IMG/VR virus record: IMGVR_UViG_3300037119_004955
Location: 1 to 58,924 of that record
Length of the DNA: 58,924 nt
DNA from: a virus
Strand: one strand, 5' to 3'
Part shown: positions 22,940-30,852 of the stretch, in pieces
How the letters are laid out: every line of letters starts with the position of its first letter
Numbering within the stretch: the first letter of the stretch is position 1
Notes under the pieces: model-generated
Told to the model about the DNA's origin: nothing
The model's database searches: none
The model's input: the letters and a program-made list of their open reading frames with translations, nothing else
Translations under genes and position numbers: made by a program

Positions 22940-23668
22940 ATGGCTGACGATCGTGAAGTGATAGTTAACCGAATCAAGAAACTGATGGCTTACGCATCAG
23001 ACGGTTCTGCTACCGAAGCGGAAGTCGAGGCTGCCACCGGTCGCGTGCGTAAGTTGATGGACGAGTGGAACATCGCTCACTCCGAGATATCAACTAATCA
23101 CGACGCTGCCGAGACTGCTTACCAGAGCATCATCGAGGTGTCCTGCTTCGATCGCGCCAACGCGGTGCCGAAGTTCTTCCGGAGGCTAGCCCACGTGCCG
23201 GACAAGATCTGCGACACTAGCCATTACCTCGACAGCCGTGCCGATCCGAAGAAGCCGGGTAAGACCCGCGAGCACGTCGTGTACTATGGCCTGCCGCGTG
23301 ACGTCGAGGTGGCAGTAGCTCTCTTTAGAGAGTTACTCGCTACCTGCCACGCCATGACTTGGTTCCGCTGTGGTAAGGAAGGCTGGGGCGCAGACCACAA
23401 CAGCTACGCCATGGGCTTCGCCGATAGGCTCCTCGAGCGTGCCAAGGCCCAGCTGGCTGCCTCCCAAGTCGCTTGCAACACAACCGCCATAGTCCTGGTG
23501 AAGGGTAATCTGCTCAAGCGTTACCATGACAAGATCGGCCTAAGCCCGATGCGTTCTCGAGCAGGGCGCATGTCTGGCGGTAAATACGATCAAGGTTACT
23601 CCGACGGCGCAGGCGTCTCTCTGGGGGTAAACCAGATCAGTCGCGCTCCGAAAGGTCTCTTAGATTAG
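22940..23668 (+). CDS. DUF2786/DUF7168 family protein
   Basis: The first 50 residues (IVNRIKKLMAYASDGSATEA, then EVEAATGRVRKLMDEWNI) match the DUF2786 helical hairpin found in many phage and plasmid proteins. The rest (about 60-230) matches the style of the partner domain, with FFRRLAH, ELLATCHAMTWFRCG and a C-terminal SGGKYDQGYSDGAGVSLG. The role of the family is unknown; a metalloprotease-like fold has been suggested for relatives. AGAAGGAGG before ATG 22940 is part of a dispersed motif copy. Confidence 0.75.
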   Translation: MADDREVIVNRIKKLMAYASDGSATEAEVEAATGRVRKLMDEWNIAHSEISTNHDAAETAYQSIIEVSCFDRANAVPKFFRRLAHVPDKICDTSHYLDSRADPKKPGKTREHVVYYGLPRDVEVAVALFRELLATCHAMTWFRCGKEGWGADHNSYAMGFADRLLERAKAQLAASQVACNTTAIVLVKGNLLKRYHDKIGLSPMRSRAGRMSGGKYDQGYSDGAGVSLGVNQISRAPKGLLD

Positions 23669-23676
23669 CTCAGAAC

Positions 23677-23698
23677 TTCATTGGGTTTCATCCCAGAA
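23677..23698 (+). promoter_or_regulatory. Small hairpin ahead of a ribosome binding site
   Basis: TTGGGTTTCATCCCAGAAAG forms a 4-bp hairpin (TGGG/CCCA) directly before a purine run. The same element, TTGGGTTTTCACCCAGAAAGAGG, precedes the next gene at 24010-24030. Confidence 0.5.
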
Positions 23699-23714
23699 AG
23701 TAGTAGGTTCAAAG

Positions 23715-24002
23715 ATGTCAAAGCGTAAGTTCGAACGAATGCAGCACGCCGAAGGCCACCTCAAAGACTGCATGGACGTCTTAGTCGGGTGGGTCCAGTG
23801 TCGGGTACGCACCGGAGAGTACGACACTAACCAGTACGCGCTCTGCGAGGATGCCGCCGATGTCTTCGACCTCCGACGTGCCGACGGTTCCCTTCCCGAC
23901 TGGTTGCCGAGGATCGTCCAACACGAGATGTCTGTTTACGCACCTAATCTCAGCAACGAACGTCAGCTGAACCCAGATTACGGTCTAGATTACGGTCGGT
24001 AG
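23715..24002 (+). CDS. Hypothetical protein
   Basis: The 95-residue product (SKRKFERMQHAEGHLKDCMD at the start) is charged and probably helical, and ends in a YGLDYGR stretch. Two nearly identical leader hairpins flank it, one before it and one before the next gene. Confidence 0.65.
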   Translation: MSKRKFERMQHAEGHLKDCMDVLVGWVQCRVRTGEYDTNQYALCEDAADVFDLRRADGSLPDWLPRIVQHEMSVYAPNLSNERQLNPDYGLDYGR

Positions 24003-24009
24003 GATTATA

Positions 24010-24030
24010 TTGGGTTTTCACCCAGAAAGA
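24010..24030 (+). promoter_or_regulatory. Small hairpin ahead of a ribosome binding site (second copy)
   Basis: TGGGT pairs with ACCCA around TTTC, and AGAAAGAGG follows as ribosome binding site for GTG 24039. Confidence 0.5.
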
Positions 24031-24038
24031 GGTGCTCT

Positions 24039-24512
24039 GTGGATTCAGTGTTAGAAAAGAAGATGGACGAGACTACACTCGTGACCATGGCTGTGCCATA
24101 CCTAATCACAGAAGGGAGGGTGTGGAACCTATTGGTGTCGGCGTTCGAGGGAGGTAGCAACTACTGGTACTGCGTGGACAACACTAAGCTGATCACGCCA
24201 GGAGGGGAGATCGATGTGTCGAAAAAGAGCCTGCGCAAGCTAGTAGGCGAACTCTCCCACACTCACGTCGAATACCTCCACCAGATCCCGCTCATACCGG
24301 GATACGGATTGGTAATGCTCGACGCGAGCGATGACGGCCCCGGCGAACGTACCAAGTACCCCCTGACCCGCGAACGTCTTCTGGCAGGTCTCGAACTGAT
24401 GGTTCTACACCACCCCACTCACTTCACCAATTTCCTGACACAAAACGATGACGCCGAGACCGCTGATGTGTTCCTTCAGCTGTGCGTGCTCGGCGAACTG
24501 ACGTACGGGTAA
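24039..24512 (+). CDS. Hypothetical protein (GTG start)
   Basis: The 157-residue product begins at GTG 24039 behind AGAAAGAGG. Sequence features are a mixed alpha/beta first half (GGSNYWYCVDNTKLITPG; VGELSHTHVEYLHQIPLIPG) and a helical second half (LLAGLELMVLHHPTHFTNF). The layout recalls small phage proteins of unknown role with an AdoMet-like or hydrolase-like name in databases, but I cannot place it. Confidence 0.65.
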   Translation: MDSVLEKKMDETTLVTMAVPYLITEGRVWNLLVSAFEGGSNYWYCVDNTKLITPGGEIDVSKKSLRKLVGELSHTHVEYLHQIPLIPGYGLVMLDASDDGPGERTKYPLTRERLLAGLELMVLHHPTHFTNFLTQNDDAETADVFLQLCVLGELTYG

Positions 24513-24517
24513 CCATT

Positions 24518-24796
24518 ATGGCCACAAAGTTTTACAAAGGACATCCTCCGCCTTCTGACGTACATGCCTACCTCACCGGCGGCGGACCGTTCGATGGCGA
24601 CGTCACTACCGTGAAAACGTTGTTCCAGCGACCGCCCACTAGCATCTGGCTACGCACCAGTCGCGGAAAGGTGCACTACTGCTACTCGCTGGTCCCAGGT
24701 GCACTGGCTTCCGATACAAGGATCAACGCGCTGGTGTACCGTTTTTCTCCAGAAGAGACCGCCGCAGGTCCGGGAGACAAAGCACCTAATGGCTAG
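24518..24796 (+). CDS. Hypothetical protein
   Basis: From ATG 24518 the product has 92 residues with a beta-rich core (GPFDGDVTTVKTLFQRPPTS; SRGKVHYCYSLVPGAL). An upstream in-frame start at 24482 would overlap the preceding gene. Near its end RFSPEET is coded by an exact dispersed motif. It overlaps the next gene by eight bases. Confidence 0.6.
   Translation: MATKFYKGHPPPSDVHAYLTGGGPFDGDVTTVKTLFQRPPTSIWLRTSRGKVHYCYSLVPGALASDTRINALVYRFSPEETAAGPGDKAPNG
24747..24756 (-). repeat. Dispersed motif core, exact copy
   Basis: Read on the plus strand as GTTTTTCTCCAGAAGAGACC, coding for FSPEE within a gene. Orientation is opposite to the copy at 22340. Confidence 0.85.
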
Positions 24797-24965
24797 ATGG
24801 ATACCAATCGGTGACCGTGTTTATCTCCAGAGAGGTAACCACGACCTCCGTACACTGCGTAAACAGTACAAGGCTTACAAAGCGAAGTACTCCGGCACTA
24901 TGACGTTCGAGCGATGGCTCGTGTTTTCTGGAAAAGTATACGTATCTAAGAAAGGACAGAGATGA
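24789..24965 (+). CDS. Small basic hypothetical protein
   Basis: The 58-residue product from ATG 24789 is strongly basic with a Tyr/Lys-rich middle (TLRKQYKAYKAKYSGTMTFE). It overlaps genes on both sides by a few bases. A longer frame from 24699 lies inside the previous gene. Nucleic-acid binding is possible. Confidence 0.55.
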   Translation: MARWIPIGDRVYLQRGNHDLRTLRKQYKAYKAKYSGTMTFERWLVFSGKVYVSKKGQR

Positions 24966-25477
24966 CGATTATAAAACAGAAGCTTGGTGGCGAACCAACA
25001 GACATAGCGTCTAATAGCCCGATTCGCAGAGGAGTTAAGCAAGGAGGGAAAGTGAAACGCCCCACATTAATAAGCCTTCGCGGAACACTGCTTAACGCAG
25101 CGACCAATCTCGATAGACTTGTAGTTCTGACTGGCGGTGATGATTTAACGCAAGGCGATTATTACGCCTCTGCGCTGCGCGAAATCGCAAGGCACGCCGA
25201 ACAGGTTGAAAACGGCGAATCTAGCCTGATTGATTTTGCGTCCTTTTACTGCCTTTGCCCTCGTCGTTCCCCGCCCACGAATTTAGGGAACGCGCAAGCG
25301 GATAGAGAATCCGGCGAGGCAATGGCTTGTATGAGGTTGCTTTTGTTGGCGGACTGGTTCGATAGGGAAACCCCCAATCATCCAGAGTGGAAAAGCGATG
25401 AAGTGCAAAGGGATTTAAGGGATTTGGCTTCCCGCATAAGCAAAAGCGCCGTCGCGAAAGCCGAGAGCCAACAGTAA
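24962..25477 (+). CDS. Hypothetical protein at the start of a probable imported block
   Basis: The frame opens at ATG 24962, overlapping the previous stop. However, GTG 25052 with AAGGAGG five bases upstream is the stronger start and gives 141 residues beginning MKRPTLISLRGTLL. Base and codon use change near the inner start, which suggests that the first 30 codons are an older junction. The product is helical (YYASALREIARHAEQVENGE; CMRLLLLADWFDRE). Function unknown. Confidence 0.6.
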   Translation: MTIIKQKLGGEPTDIASNSPIRRGVKQGGKVKRPTLISLRGTLLNAATNLDRLVVLTGGDDLTQGDYYASALREIARHAEQVENGESSLIDFASFYCLCPRRSPPTNLGNAQADRESGEAMACMRLLLLADWFDRETPNHPEWKSDEVQRDLRDLASRISKSAVAKAESQQ

Positions 25478-25502
25478 ACCAATCAACCAAACAGGAGCAC
25501 TT

Positions 25503-26159
25503 ATGCCAAACCATTGTGAAAACGATCTGACGATCATCGGCCCGTTGCCCGATCTGGAGTCATTTCTTGCCGGATGCGAGGTCATTGACGACAACGGAGA
25601 AAAGATGCTGCGCATTTGCCGAGGTCATTACCCAATGCCGGGGAGCTTGTGCGTGGATAGCATTGCGTCCAGCAACGCGGAGGGCGCTTATGCCGCGAAG
25701 TACGGCACTCAGGAGCAGCTTGACTACTGGTTGAATATGCCGTGGGCACCGGGCAAGGGGATTGTTGACCGCGCTACGTTGCTGCGGCATTTCTGTGAAC
25801 AAAGGCCGGATGCGGAGTTGCAAGCGGATTGCCGTCGTGACAATCTCCAGAAGTACGGCCACGCCGACTGGTACGATTGGGCGTGTGAGAAATGGGGTAC
25901 GAAATGGGGCGACTACGAGACAGAGAAGGAATTGGTTATCCAGAAACCGGGCCGGTTGCCGCAGGTTACGCTTCACTTCCGTTCGGCGTGGAGTCCGCCA
26001 ATCCCGGCGTTGCTGCATATCAGCACGAAATGGCCAACCCTTACATTTGACTTAGCATATTTTGAAAGTGGAATGGGGTTCAAGGGCACGGCTCGCATTC
26101 GCGGCGGCCATGAGCACGAGAAAACGCACGGCAAGTATTCGGGGAGTCGCGGAGGATAA
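25503..26159 (+). CDS. Api92-like / YubB ferredoxin-like domain protein
   Basis: The opening MPNHCENDLTIIGPLPDLES is typical of the Api92-like family (PF18406, DUF1281), in which a conserved MPNWCxN start leads into a ferredoxin-like fold. The later part also fits: WYDWACEKWGTKWGDYET, then HFRSAWSPPIPALLHISTKW and a final strand. These proteins are frequent on plasmids and phages; their role is unknown. The gene has strong GGAG, its own base composition and only a weak motif copy. Confidence 0.85.
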   Translation: MPNHCENDLTIIGPLPDLESFLAGCEVIDDNGEKMLRICRGHYPMPGSLCVDSIASSNAEGAYAAKYGTQEQLDYWLNMPWAPGKGIVDRATLLRHFCEQRPDAELQADCRRDNLQKYGHADWYDWACEKWGTKWGDYETEKELVIQKPGRLPQVTLHFRSAWSPPIPALLHISTKWPTLTFDLAYFESGMGFKGTARIRGGHEHEKTHGKYSGSRGG

Positions 26160-26228
26160 AAACGATTCTCTGTTCCTGTTCCCCGTTCAGCGTGACAGTA
26201 GCTAGGGGTCGCGTCCTAGCGCGGGGTT

Positions 26229-26336
26229 ATGTCCAAAATCATCGACTATCTATTCGCCCGCGTCAAGTCTGTCGAGACTTACAAAAGCCAGATCGAAAAT
26301 ATAGTGACGGCGGTGATGATGACTAACGTTATCTAA
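26229..26336 (+). CDS. Possible 35-residue protein
   Basis: ATG 26229 opens a frame coding for SKIIDYLFARVKSVETYKSQ and a hydrophobic end (VTAVMMTNVI). The upstream GCGGGG is a weak ribosome binding site and no relative is known to me, so this may be chance. Confidence 0.3.
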   Translation: MSKIIDYLFARVKSVETYKSQIENIVTAVMMTNVI

Positions 26337-26384
26337 ACCGGTCGCAGACGTGAGAAAAAAGATTTGAAAAAAACGAAAAAACTT

Positions 26385-26413
26385 TTGCTTTTTTGGCAGC
26401 CCCGGTTTACAAT
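26385..26413 (+). promoter_or_regulatory. Early promoter P4
   Basis: TTGCTT (26385-26390), 17 bases, TACAAT (26408-26413), the closest of the six to the sigma70 consensus. A-tracts (GAAAAAA, GAAAAAAACGAAAAAA) fill 26353-26381. Transcription would begin about 15 bases before the CsrA gene. Confidence 0.85.
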
Positions 26414-26433
26414 GCCGGCTGCGAAAGGATTCT

Positions 26434-26652
26434 ATGCTTGTGTTATCGAGACAGCGCGACGAGTCGATCATGATCGGTGACGACATCAAGGTCACCGTCG
26501 TGGATATAAGGGGTGATAAGGTGCGGCTAGGCATCGAAGCTCCAAGCGATGTGTCCGTACACCGCCGAGAGGTGTATATCGCCATCAAGCGTGAGCGGGA
26601 GGCTAACCAGAAAGCATCCGATGCGCCACCCAGCGGTGATATGACTGAGTAG
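26434..26652 (+). CDS. csrA: CsrA/RsmA translational regulator
   Basis: The 72-residue protein is a clear Csr[21 protein letters not shown], then [19 protein letters not shown], with the RNA-contacting arginine in VHRREV and the L4 region near the N-terminus. CsrA dimers bind GGA motifs in hairpin loops at ribosome binding sites. The C-terminal tail is about ten residues longer than usual. The gene lies directly behind promoter P4 with GAAAGGA upstream. It could retune host carbon and motility genes or regulate the phage's own GGA-rich ribosome binding sites. Confidence 0.95.
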   Translation: MLVLSRQRDESIMIGDDIKVTVVDIRGDKVRLGIEAPSDVSVHRREVYIAIKREREANQKASDAPPSGDMTE

Positions 26653-26679
26653 TTCAATCGAAAGAAAGTGGTGAACCGT

Positions 26680-26919
26680 ATGAAAGGTGCAGTGATGGAT
26701 ATGACAAAGACCATTGGTCGGTTCCCAAGGGACCTGGCTGAGAAGCTGATCAAACTTCTCCCACACGAGTGGCCGGGGCTGGAGCTATCTCTGGAGAAAA
26801 ACCCAGCCAACCCACAGTTACCCAACCTCGTGATTGCGAATGGGAACCGGGTGACCACGAACTCAATGAATGCGATCAGAAAAGCGTGTGCGGTGGCGTA
26901 CGCGCTCCACGGCATTTAA
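26680..26919 (+). CDS. Hypothetical protein downstream of CsrA
   Basis: The start is uncertain: ATG 26680 is used, while ATG 26695 has the better spaced AAAGG and GTG 26668 is also open. The product, about 79 residues, contains RFPRDLAEKLIKLLPHEWPG and a hydrophilic end. LSLEKN is coded by a near-exact motif copy at 26787-26799. Family unknown. Confidence 0.55.
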   Translation: MKGAVMDMTKTIGRFPRDLAEKLIKLLPHEWPGLELSLEKNPANPQLPNLVIANGNRVTTNSMNAIRKACAVAYALHGI

Positions 26920-26944
26920 CCACGGCCACCTCTAACTGGTTTTT

Positions 26945-26954
26945 CTCCAGAAGA
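26945..26954 (-). repeat. Dispersed motif core, exact copy
   Basis: An intergenic copy between 26919 and 26980. The plus strand reads GGTTTTTCTCCAGAAGAGG, with all five T's conserved. Confidence 0.85.
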
Positions 26955-26979
26955 GGTTGCCCCTTTTAGGGGATGCGAT

Positions 26980-27252
26980 ATGGCTACCGACCCAGACACA
27001 AGAGAGCATCGTCGTCGAAGTAAGATCCGCACATCGGCGGCACGTTGCTGCCGAGCACGCGGTCATACGATGAGTCGCTTCTCCACGCATACCGTCACAC
27101 AAGGTATCGCGAAGTGTCGCGTGTGTAAGATGGAAGTGATTGTGAACTACAAGCCGACACCGAATGAGACAGAGGCAGCAGGTCCCGCCCTAGCTCTGAC
27201 TTGTTCTAAGCCGACTCCTCACCCAGAGGACGTCCCTCTGACGGCTGCTTAA
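26980..27252 (+). CDS. Small Cys/His-rich protein, possible zinc ribbon
   Basis: The 90-residue product has RCCRARGH near residue 25 and KCRVCK near 45, with another Cys at TCSK, suitable for one zinc site. It starts behind AGGGGATG. Function unknown. Confidence 0.6.
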   Translation: MATDPDTREHRRRSKIRTSAARCCRARGHTMSRFSTHTVTQGIAKCRVCKMEVIVNYKPTPNETEAAGPALALTCSKPTPHPEDVPLTAA

Positions 27253-27260
27253 GGAGACCG

Positions 27261-27476
27261 ATGCGACAAAAAGAGGAACATGATCCAGTGGTTGTGCAGG
27301 AGATAGAGGCAGCTGCCGCGAAGGCTGGTATCTCCGACGACAACAAGCGAATAGTCATGAGAATCGCAATGGTGATAATGGACCACATAACCACCAGAGA
27401 GCAACAGCGTCAGATCCTTACCGGCCTCAAAATCTGGTGCGACATAACGCTGCGAGTAAATGATAGCAGTAACTAA
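27261..27476 (+). CDS. Small helical hypothetical protein
   Basis: The 71-residue product is helical (VVQEIEAAAAKAGISDDNKR; TREQQRQILTGLKIWCDITL). AAGGAG lies four bases upstream. No family recognised. Confidence 0.6.
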   Translation: MRQKEEHDPVVVQEIEAAAAKAGISDDNKRIVMRIAMVIMDHITTREQQRQILTGLKIWCDITLRVNDSSN

Positions 27477-27500
27477 CCGACTACTCGAAAGGAGTATGCG

Positions 27501-28118
27501 ATGCGTGCAACATGTTTGAAGTATGGCCGGGATTTGAAGGTAGGGGACATCTACCTCAATCGCGGTTACGAATGGGTGATCGACAACATCACACCAGAGC
27601 CTGACCACGGAAAACTGGGCCGGCACGTGGTGCGGGCGCATTGGTCCGGTTACGGTAAGAACCCTTGCTACCGCACCGACAACATATTGGCAGGTCTTCA
27701 GGACGGCGAGCACTGGGTCGTCGTGGCAGATCCTGTTCTTCCTCCGCCGTACCTCACCCATCTGGTGAAGATTGTATGGGGACAGCCAGACGTCGAGAGC
27801 GACGACACCGCCCGTCGCATCATCCCCACCGCGATAGATGCTGGCGCCTACGGGATCGCGAACCCCATCCGCCCTAGCGGCGAGTACCACGACGGCGACC
27901 CTTACTTCGTGCGGATCACTGGAGTGCGCAATCGCAAGAGGCAGATGGTTCTGATGGGGAAGGTAATTACCTGCATGCCATCCGAACTCGAACTGGCCTC
28001 AGCATCTCTGGGGCAATACCAGCCTGAACCTGGCGGCAAAATCCCATTTACTCCGTGTAGCATTTACAACGTCATCGGCACCGTATCCGGGAGGACTCAA
28101 TGTCGTCACCCGAACTGA
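27501..28118 (+). CDS. Hypothetical protein
   Basis: The 205-residue product is rich in beta strands and aromatic residues (GRDLKVGDIYLNRGYEWVID; YFVRITGVRNRKRQMVLMGK). Its start has GAAAGGAG upstream and its stop overlaps the next gene by 19 bases. No known family is apparent. Confidence 0.65.
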   Translation: MRATCLKYGRDLKVGDIYLNRGYEWVIDNITPEPDHGKLGRHVVRAHWSGYGKNPCYRTDNILAGLQDGEHWVVVADPVLPPPYLTHLVKIVWGQPDVESDDTARRIIPTAIDAGAYGIANPIRPSGEYHDGDPYFVRITGVRNRKRQMVLMGKVITCMPSELELASASLGQYQPEPGGKIPFTPCSIYNVIGTVSGRTQCRHPN

Positions 28119-28447
28119 AAACTAAACCGCCTAAAACGCTGCAAGAGATGGACCTCGATCGCAGGTTGCGAATCATAGAGATGACTTACGGGATTTGCAG
28201 CGTGTGTGGCCACGAGATAACGCACGACATGACCGAGCCATTTGCGTCCTGCAGCAATCCAGCGTGCGTGAACGCCGGCACTATGGAGTGGACCGGTAAC
28301 CCTCCCATCATCAGCCAGTTGCGTAGCGACCTCTGGGAGATAGATCGCTCCCGGCGTCGTTGGAGGCGCGCAGCCTTATTTGAATTAGTGTGCTGCGTAT
28401 GGATCTTCGCGTGCTGCATCTACCTCGGTATCACGCTTAGCAAATAA
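28100..28447 (+). CDS. Zinc-ribbon protein with C-terminal membrane anchor
   Basis: The 115-residue product has a zinc ribbon (CSVCGHEI and CSNPAC, about residues 33-56) and a C-terminal hydrophobic segment of about 22 residues (ALFELVCCVWIFACCIYLGI). It is therefore likely a tail-anchored inner-membrane protein with a cytoplasmic metal-binding domain. Partner unknown. Confidence 0.65.
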   Translation: MSSPELKTKPPKTLQEMDLDRRLRIIEMTYGICSVCGHEITHDMTEPFASCSNPACVNAGTMEWTGNPPIISQLRSDLWEIDRSRRRWRRAALFELVCCVWIFACCIYLGITLSK

Positions 28448-28456
28448 GGAAAACAC

Positions 28457-28753
28457 ATGAAAAAGAACCATCACCCAGTCAGTGAGCCCCGTCGCCCCGG
28501 CAAACCAAACATTCAGCGCGTCAAGAGAGGCATGCTACGGGACATAGCCTTAATGGTTGGCGCAGATATGAAGGAAGTTGATCGTAAGGTGCTAGCGTCG
28601 TCAGTGAGAAATCGCGAAATCCGTCAAGCGGCTTTACAGATCCTCTGCGCGACGCTAGCTTCACAAGCTGAATACGAGCGTATCGAACACGTTGTCGATG
28701 CTGCTTACTCGACTGCCCGCACTTTCGTGGCGCGAGGGGAGGAGTTGCGATGA
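28457..28753 (+). CDS. Hypothetical protein
   Basis: A 98-residue product with a basic N-terminus and helical rest (GMLRDIALMVGADMKEVDRK; ALQILCATLASQAEYER). AAGGAAA precedes the start. It ends with an ATGA-type overlap into the next gene. Confidence 0.6.
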   Translation: MKKNHHPVSEPRRPGKPNIQRVKRGMLRDIALMVGADMKEVDRKVLASSVRNREIRQAALQILCATLASQAEYERIEHVVDAAYSTARTFVARGEELR

Positions 28754-29082
28754 AAGAGAGACTAGTACTAGTAAGGTTAGATTGTCCGGACGACGAGGAC
28801 GCAGAAATCACGCGGAGGCGTGTGCAGAATGCCTTGAAGGTAGGCATCGGCTTTGTCTCCGCAGACATCACCGGGGCGCAGTCAAAGCACAAGACCAACA
28901 TGACCGCACAGCTGGAGATCGATCACCTTCGCGGCGTCCTCTATGTGCACGCGCTAGAGGGTCCTCTGGCGGGACGATCTGTCCTGCGCATCTGTCGCCT
29001 CCCCGCTCCGATACCTGAGGACACACAACTCGACATCACCCACATGCACGCGGCTAGCTGGAGAGGCGGTGACGACGAATGA
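28750..29082 (+). CDS. Hypothetical protein
   Basis: A 110-residue mixed alpha/beta protein (LVLVRLDCPDDEDAEITRRR at the start; RGVLYVHALEGPLAGRSVL in the middle). It is linked to both neighbours by four-base overlaps, so it is part of one translational unit. Family unknown. Confidence 0.6.
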   Translation: MKERLVLVRLDCPDDEDAEITRRRVQNALKVGIGFVSADITGAQSKHKTNMTAQLEIDHLRGVLYVHALEGPLAGRSVLRICRLPAPIPEDTQLDITHMHAASWRGGDDE

Positions 29083-29330
29083 TCTGGATTGATGAAACCG
29101 TCGACCATCCAGTATTCGCGGGTGAAGCGCGTCTTGTGCCGGAGTGTGAAATTGTAGTTGACGACACCGGCCAGATCGTCACCCGCGACTGCTGCGCATT
29201 TTTCCCCAGAAGTGGCGTCGCCACCTTGTATTGCAGAGACTCATCTGATAGGTTGATGCTGCTATACAAGGGTGGTCGCCGTTTCGGGATCAGAAAGACC
29301 TTTGTGAGAGCCAAGATTGTGCGACTATGA
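29079..29330 (+). CDS. Hypothetical protein
   Basis: An 83-residue, beta-rich product (AGEARLVPECEIVVDDTGQI; RLMLLYKGGRRFGI). FFPRSG in its middle is coded by a good motif copy (29198-29216). Coupled by four-base overlaps. Confidence 0.6.
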   Translation: MIWIDETVDHPVFAGEARLVPECEIVVDDTGQIVTRDCCAFFPRSGVATLYCRDSSDRLMLLYKGGRRFGIRKTFVRAKIVRL

Positions 29331-30307
29331 AAATTATAGACGAAGACATCTATCGCCCATTCGAGTATGCCAAGTACAAAGCGGAGCGAGACAAGATCAA
29401 CCACCTGCAGCGCAGGCGCGATGCCGGCACTAAGCCGGACGGGCGCAAGGTGCCGCGTAAGCCAAAGAAGGGTGCGCTAGCCGAAGTCTGGTTCGATATC
29501 TTTCGCGCCAACGAGCTACTGCACCCTCTGGACAAGTTGACCGATATGGAAATCAATCTGCTAATGGTGCAGATCTTCCCACACAAGCATCCAAGGTTCT
29601 ACAGGGGAGTGTGGATATATCGGTGGAGGTACAACAAGGGCCTGCTTGCGCTAAAGGAGCGTCAACCTCCGCCTCCGCCGGGTGCCGAAGCGTGGCGTTA
29701 CACCAGGGTCCCATACAGTTTTTGCCCAGAATATGCCACCCCCAAGGACATAAAAGGGTGGACTAGGTGGATGTACCATCTGGAGAAGATGCTGACCGAC
29801 AAGATATGCTCCTCCATAACGGCGGATCAAAGGGCGTACGACATGTCGCTCGAATCGATCGACTCCATCTTCGCCAGGTTTCCTGGTAAATCTCCCCGGT
29901 CAGCTGATGATGTTCTTCTACCAGGACGAGTAGTGCGTTGTAGGGCTGGAGGTTCCGCCGTGGAGGTTGTGTACGAGGATTCGCCCGGTAAAGCAACCCC
30001 TCCAGCGAAAATAGAGCATCCGCAGCTGACGATGCGAGGGTACGAGGCCTCGGTGAGGCAGGAATGTGCCTACGAGCTACTGCGGCTGCCAGACGGGCGG
30101 GAGGTCATCGTGCCGAACCGCACTTTCGACCGGGCAGTCCGTTCATCGCTCACCCGGTACGTGGCCGAGGCAGAAAAGGCTGCTGCTGCGAACTGGAAGG
30201 CTTGGAACGCGACTGGGGATCCGCCCAAGTTGCCGGTCTGGCTGTACAAGATCATCGAGCGAGGATTTGACTCCGCCCGACACGTATACGAAAGCGAGCA
30301 CAGATGA
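29327..30307 (+). CDS. Hypothetical protein of 326 residues
   Basis: The product is highly charged, with a helical N-terminal half (YAKYKAERDKINHLQRRRDA; FDIFRANELLHPLDKLTDME) and a mid-protein YRGVWIYRWRYNKG stretch. Around residue 200 a small beta region (GRVVRCRAGGSAVEVVYEDS) appears. No enzyme motif is visible. SFCPEYA near residue 135 is coded by a motif copy. It closes the block before the motif-free cassette. Confidence 0.65.
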   Translation: MKIIDEDIYRPFEYAKYKAERDKINHLQRRRDAGTKPDGRKVPRKPKKGALAEVWFDIFRANELLHPLDKLTDMEINLLMVQIFPHKHPRFYRGVWIYRWRYNKGLLALKERQPPPPPGAEAWRYTRVPYSFCPEYATPKDIKGWTRWMYHLEKMLTDKICSSITADQRAYDMSLESIDSIFARFPGKSPRSADDVLLPGRVVRCRAGGSAVEVVYEDSPGKATPPAKIEHPQLTMRGYEASVRQECAYELLRLPDGREVIVPNRTFDRAVRSSLTRYVAEAEKAAAANWKAWNATGDPPKLPVWLYKIIERGFDSARHVYESEHR

Positions 30308-30852
30308 GTGAAATCATGACGCGAGCAGCTTTGAACGCGAAATACGAAATCGTGGTGGGAGACAATCTGCCGTTGAGTCAAAACTTGCAGGCCAGCATCA
30401 TCCGCTCTCACCTCGCCGCCCTCGACGAGATCGACCGGCTTAATGCGTGGCACCGAGCCGGGGATAAACTGCCGGACGCTGGAGTGCTGGTCTTGCTCGC
30501 TCAGGTATCCACGGCAATGCCGGGAGGGTATTTCCGCTCTACTGTAGCGCTGTGTTGTTCAGGCAAATACTGGAGTCACGACAGCTGGAACGGCACTCTT
30601 CCGATTCACCCGGATGATCTGTGGATGGATCTCCCCGCCCCCATGCCCGAGACAAAGGTGGGAGTCGATGAAACTGTTGGTATCGATTCGATGATCTACT
30701 TGCCGAACCAGCCAAGCTATCGCTGCGAGTGCGGCTGTAACGTATTCCGCAAAAGCAAGCTGAACGAATACAGATTCAAGTGTAACGCCTGCGGAGCATG
30801 GCACGTTGGCGGTCCCGCCCCCATGCCCGCCGAGAAAGAGGTGCAGAAATGA
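30304..30852 (+). CDS. DUF551-like domain fused to a zinc ribbon
   Basis: Residues about 40-120 follow the DUF551 pattern of phage accessory proteins (RAGDKLPDAGVLVLLAQVST, then WMDLPAPMPE). The C-terminus has a zinc ribbon with CECGC and CNACGAWH. PAPMPE recurs at the very end. The gene opens a run of small genes with different base use and no dispersed motif. Confidence 0.7.
   Translation: MSEIMTRAALNAKYEIVVGDNLPLSQNLQASIIRSHLAALDEIDRLNAWHRAGDKLPDAGVLVLLAQVSTAMPGGYFRSTVALCCSGKYWSHDSWNGTLPIHPDDLWMDLPAPMPETKVGVDETVGIDSMIYLPNQPSYRCECGCNVFRKSKLNEYRFKCNACGAWHVGGPAPMPAEKEVQK

Larger units (their letters stand above)
26160..26433. other. Intergenic gap with hairpin and promoter
   Basis: GCTAGG-GGTCGCGT-CCTAGC (about 26201-26220) is a 6-bp hairpin after the Api92-like gene. 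A 35-codon frame and promoter P4 follow. Nothing else is seen. Confidence 0.5.
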
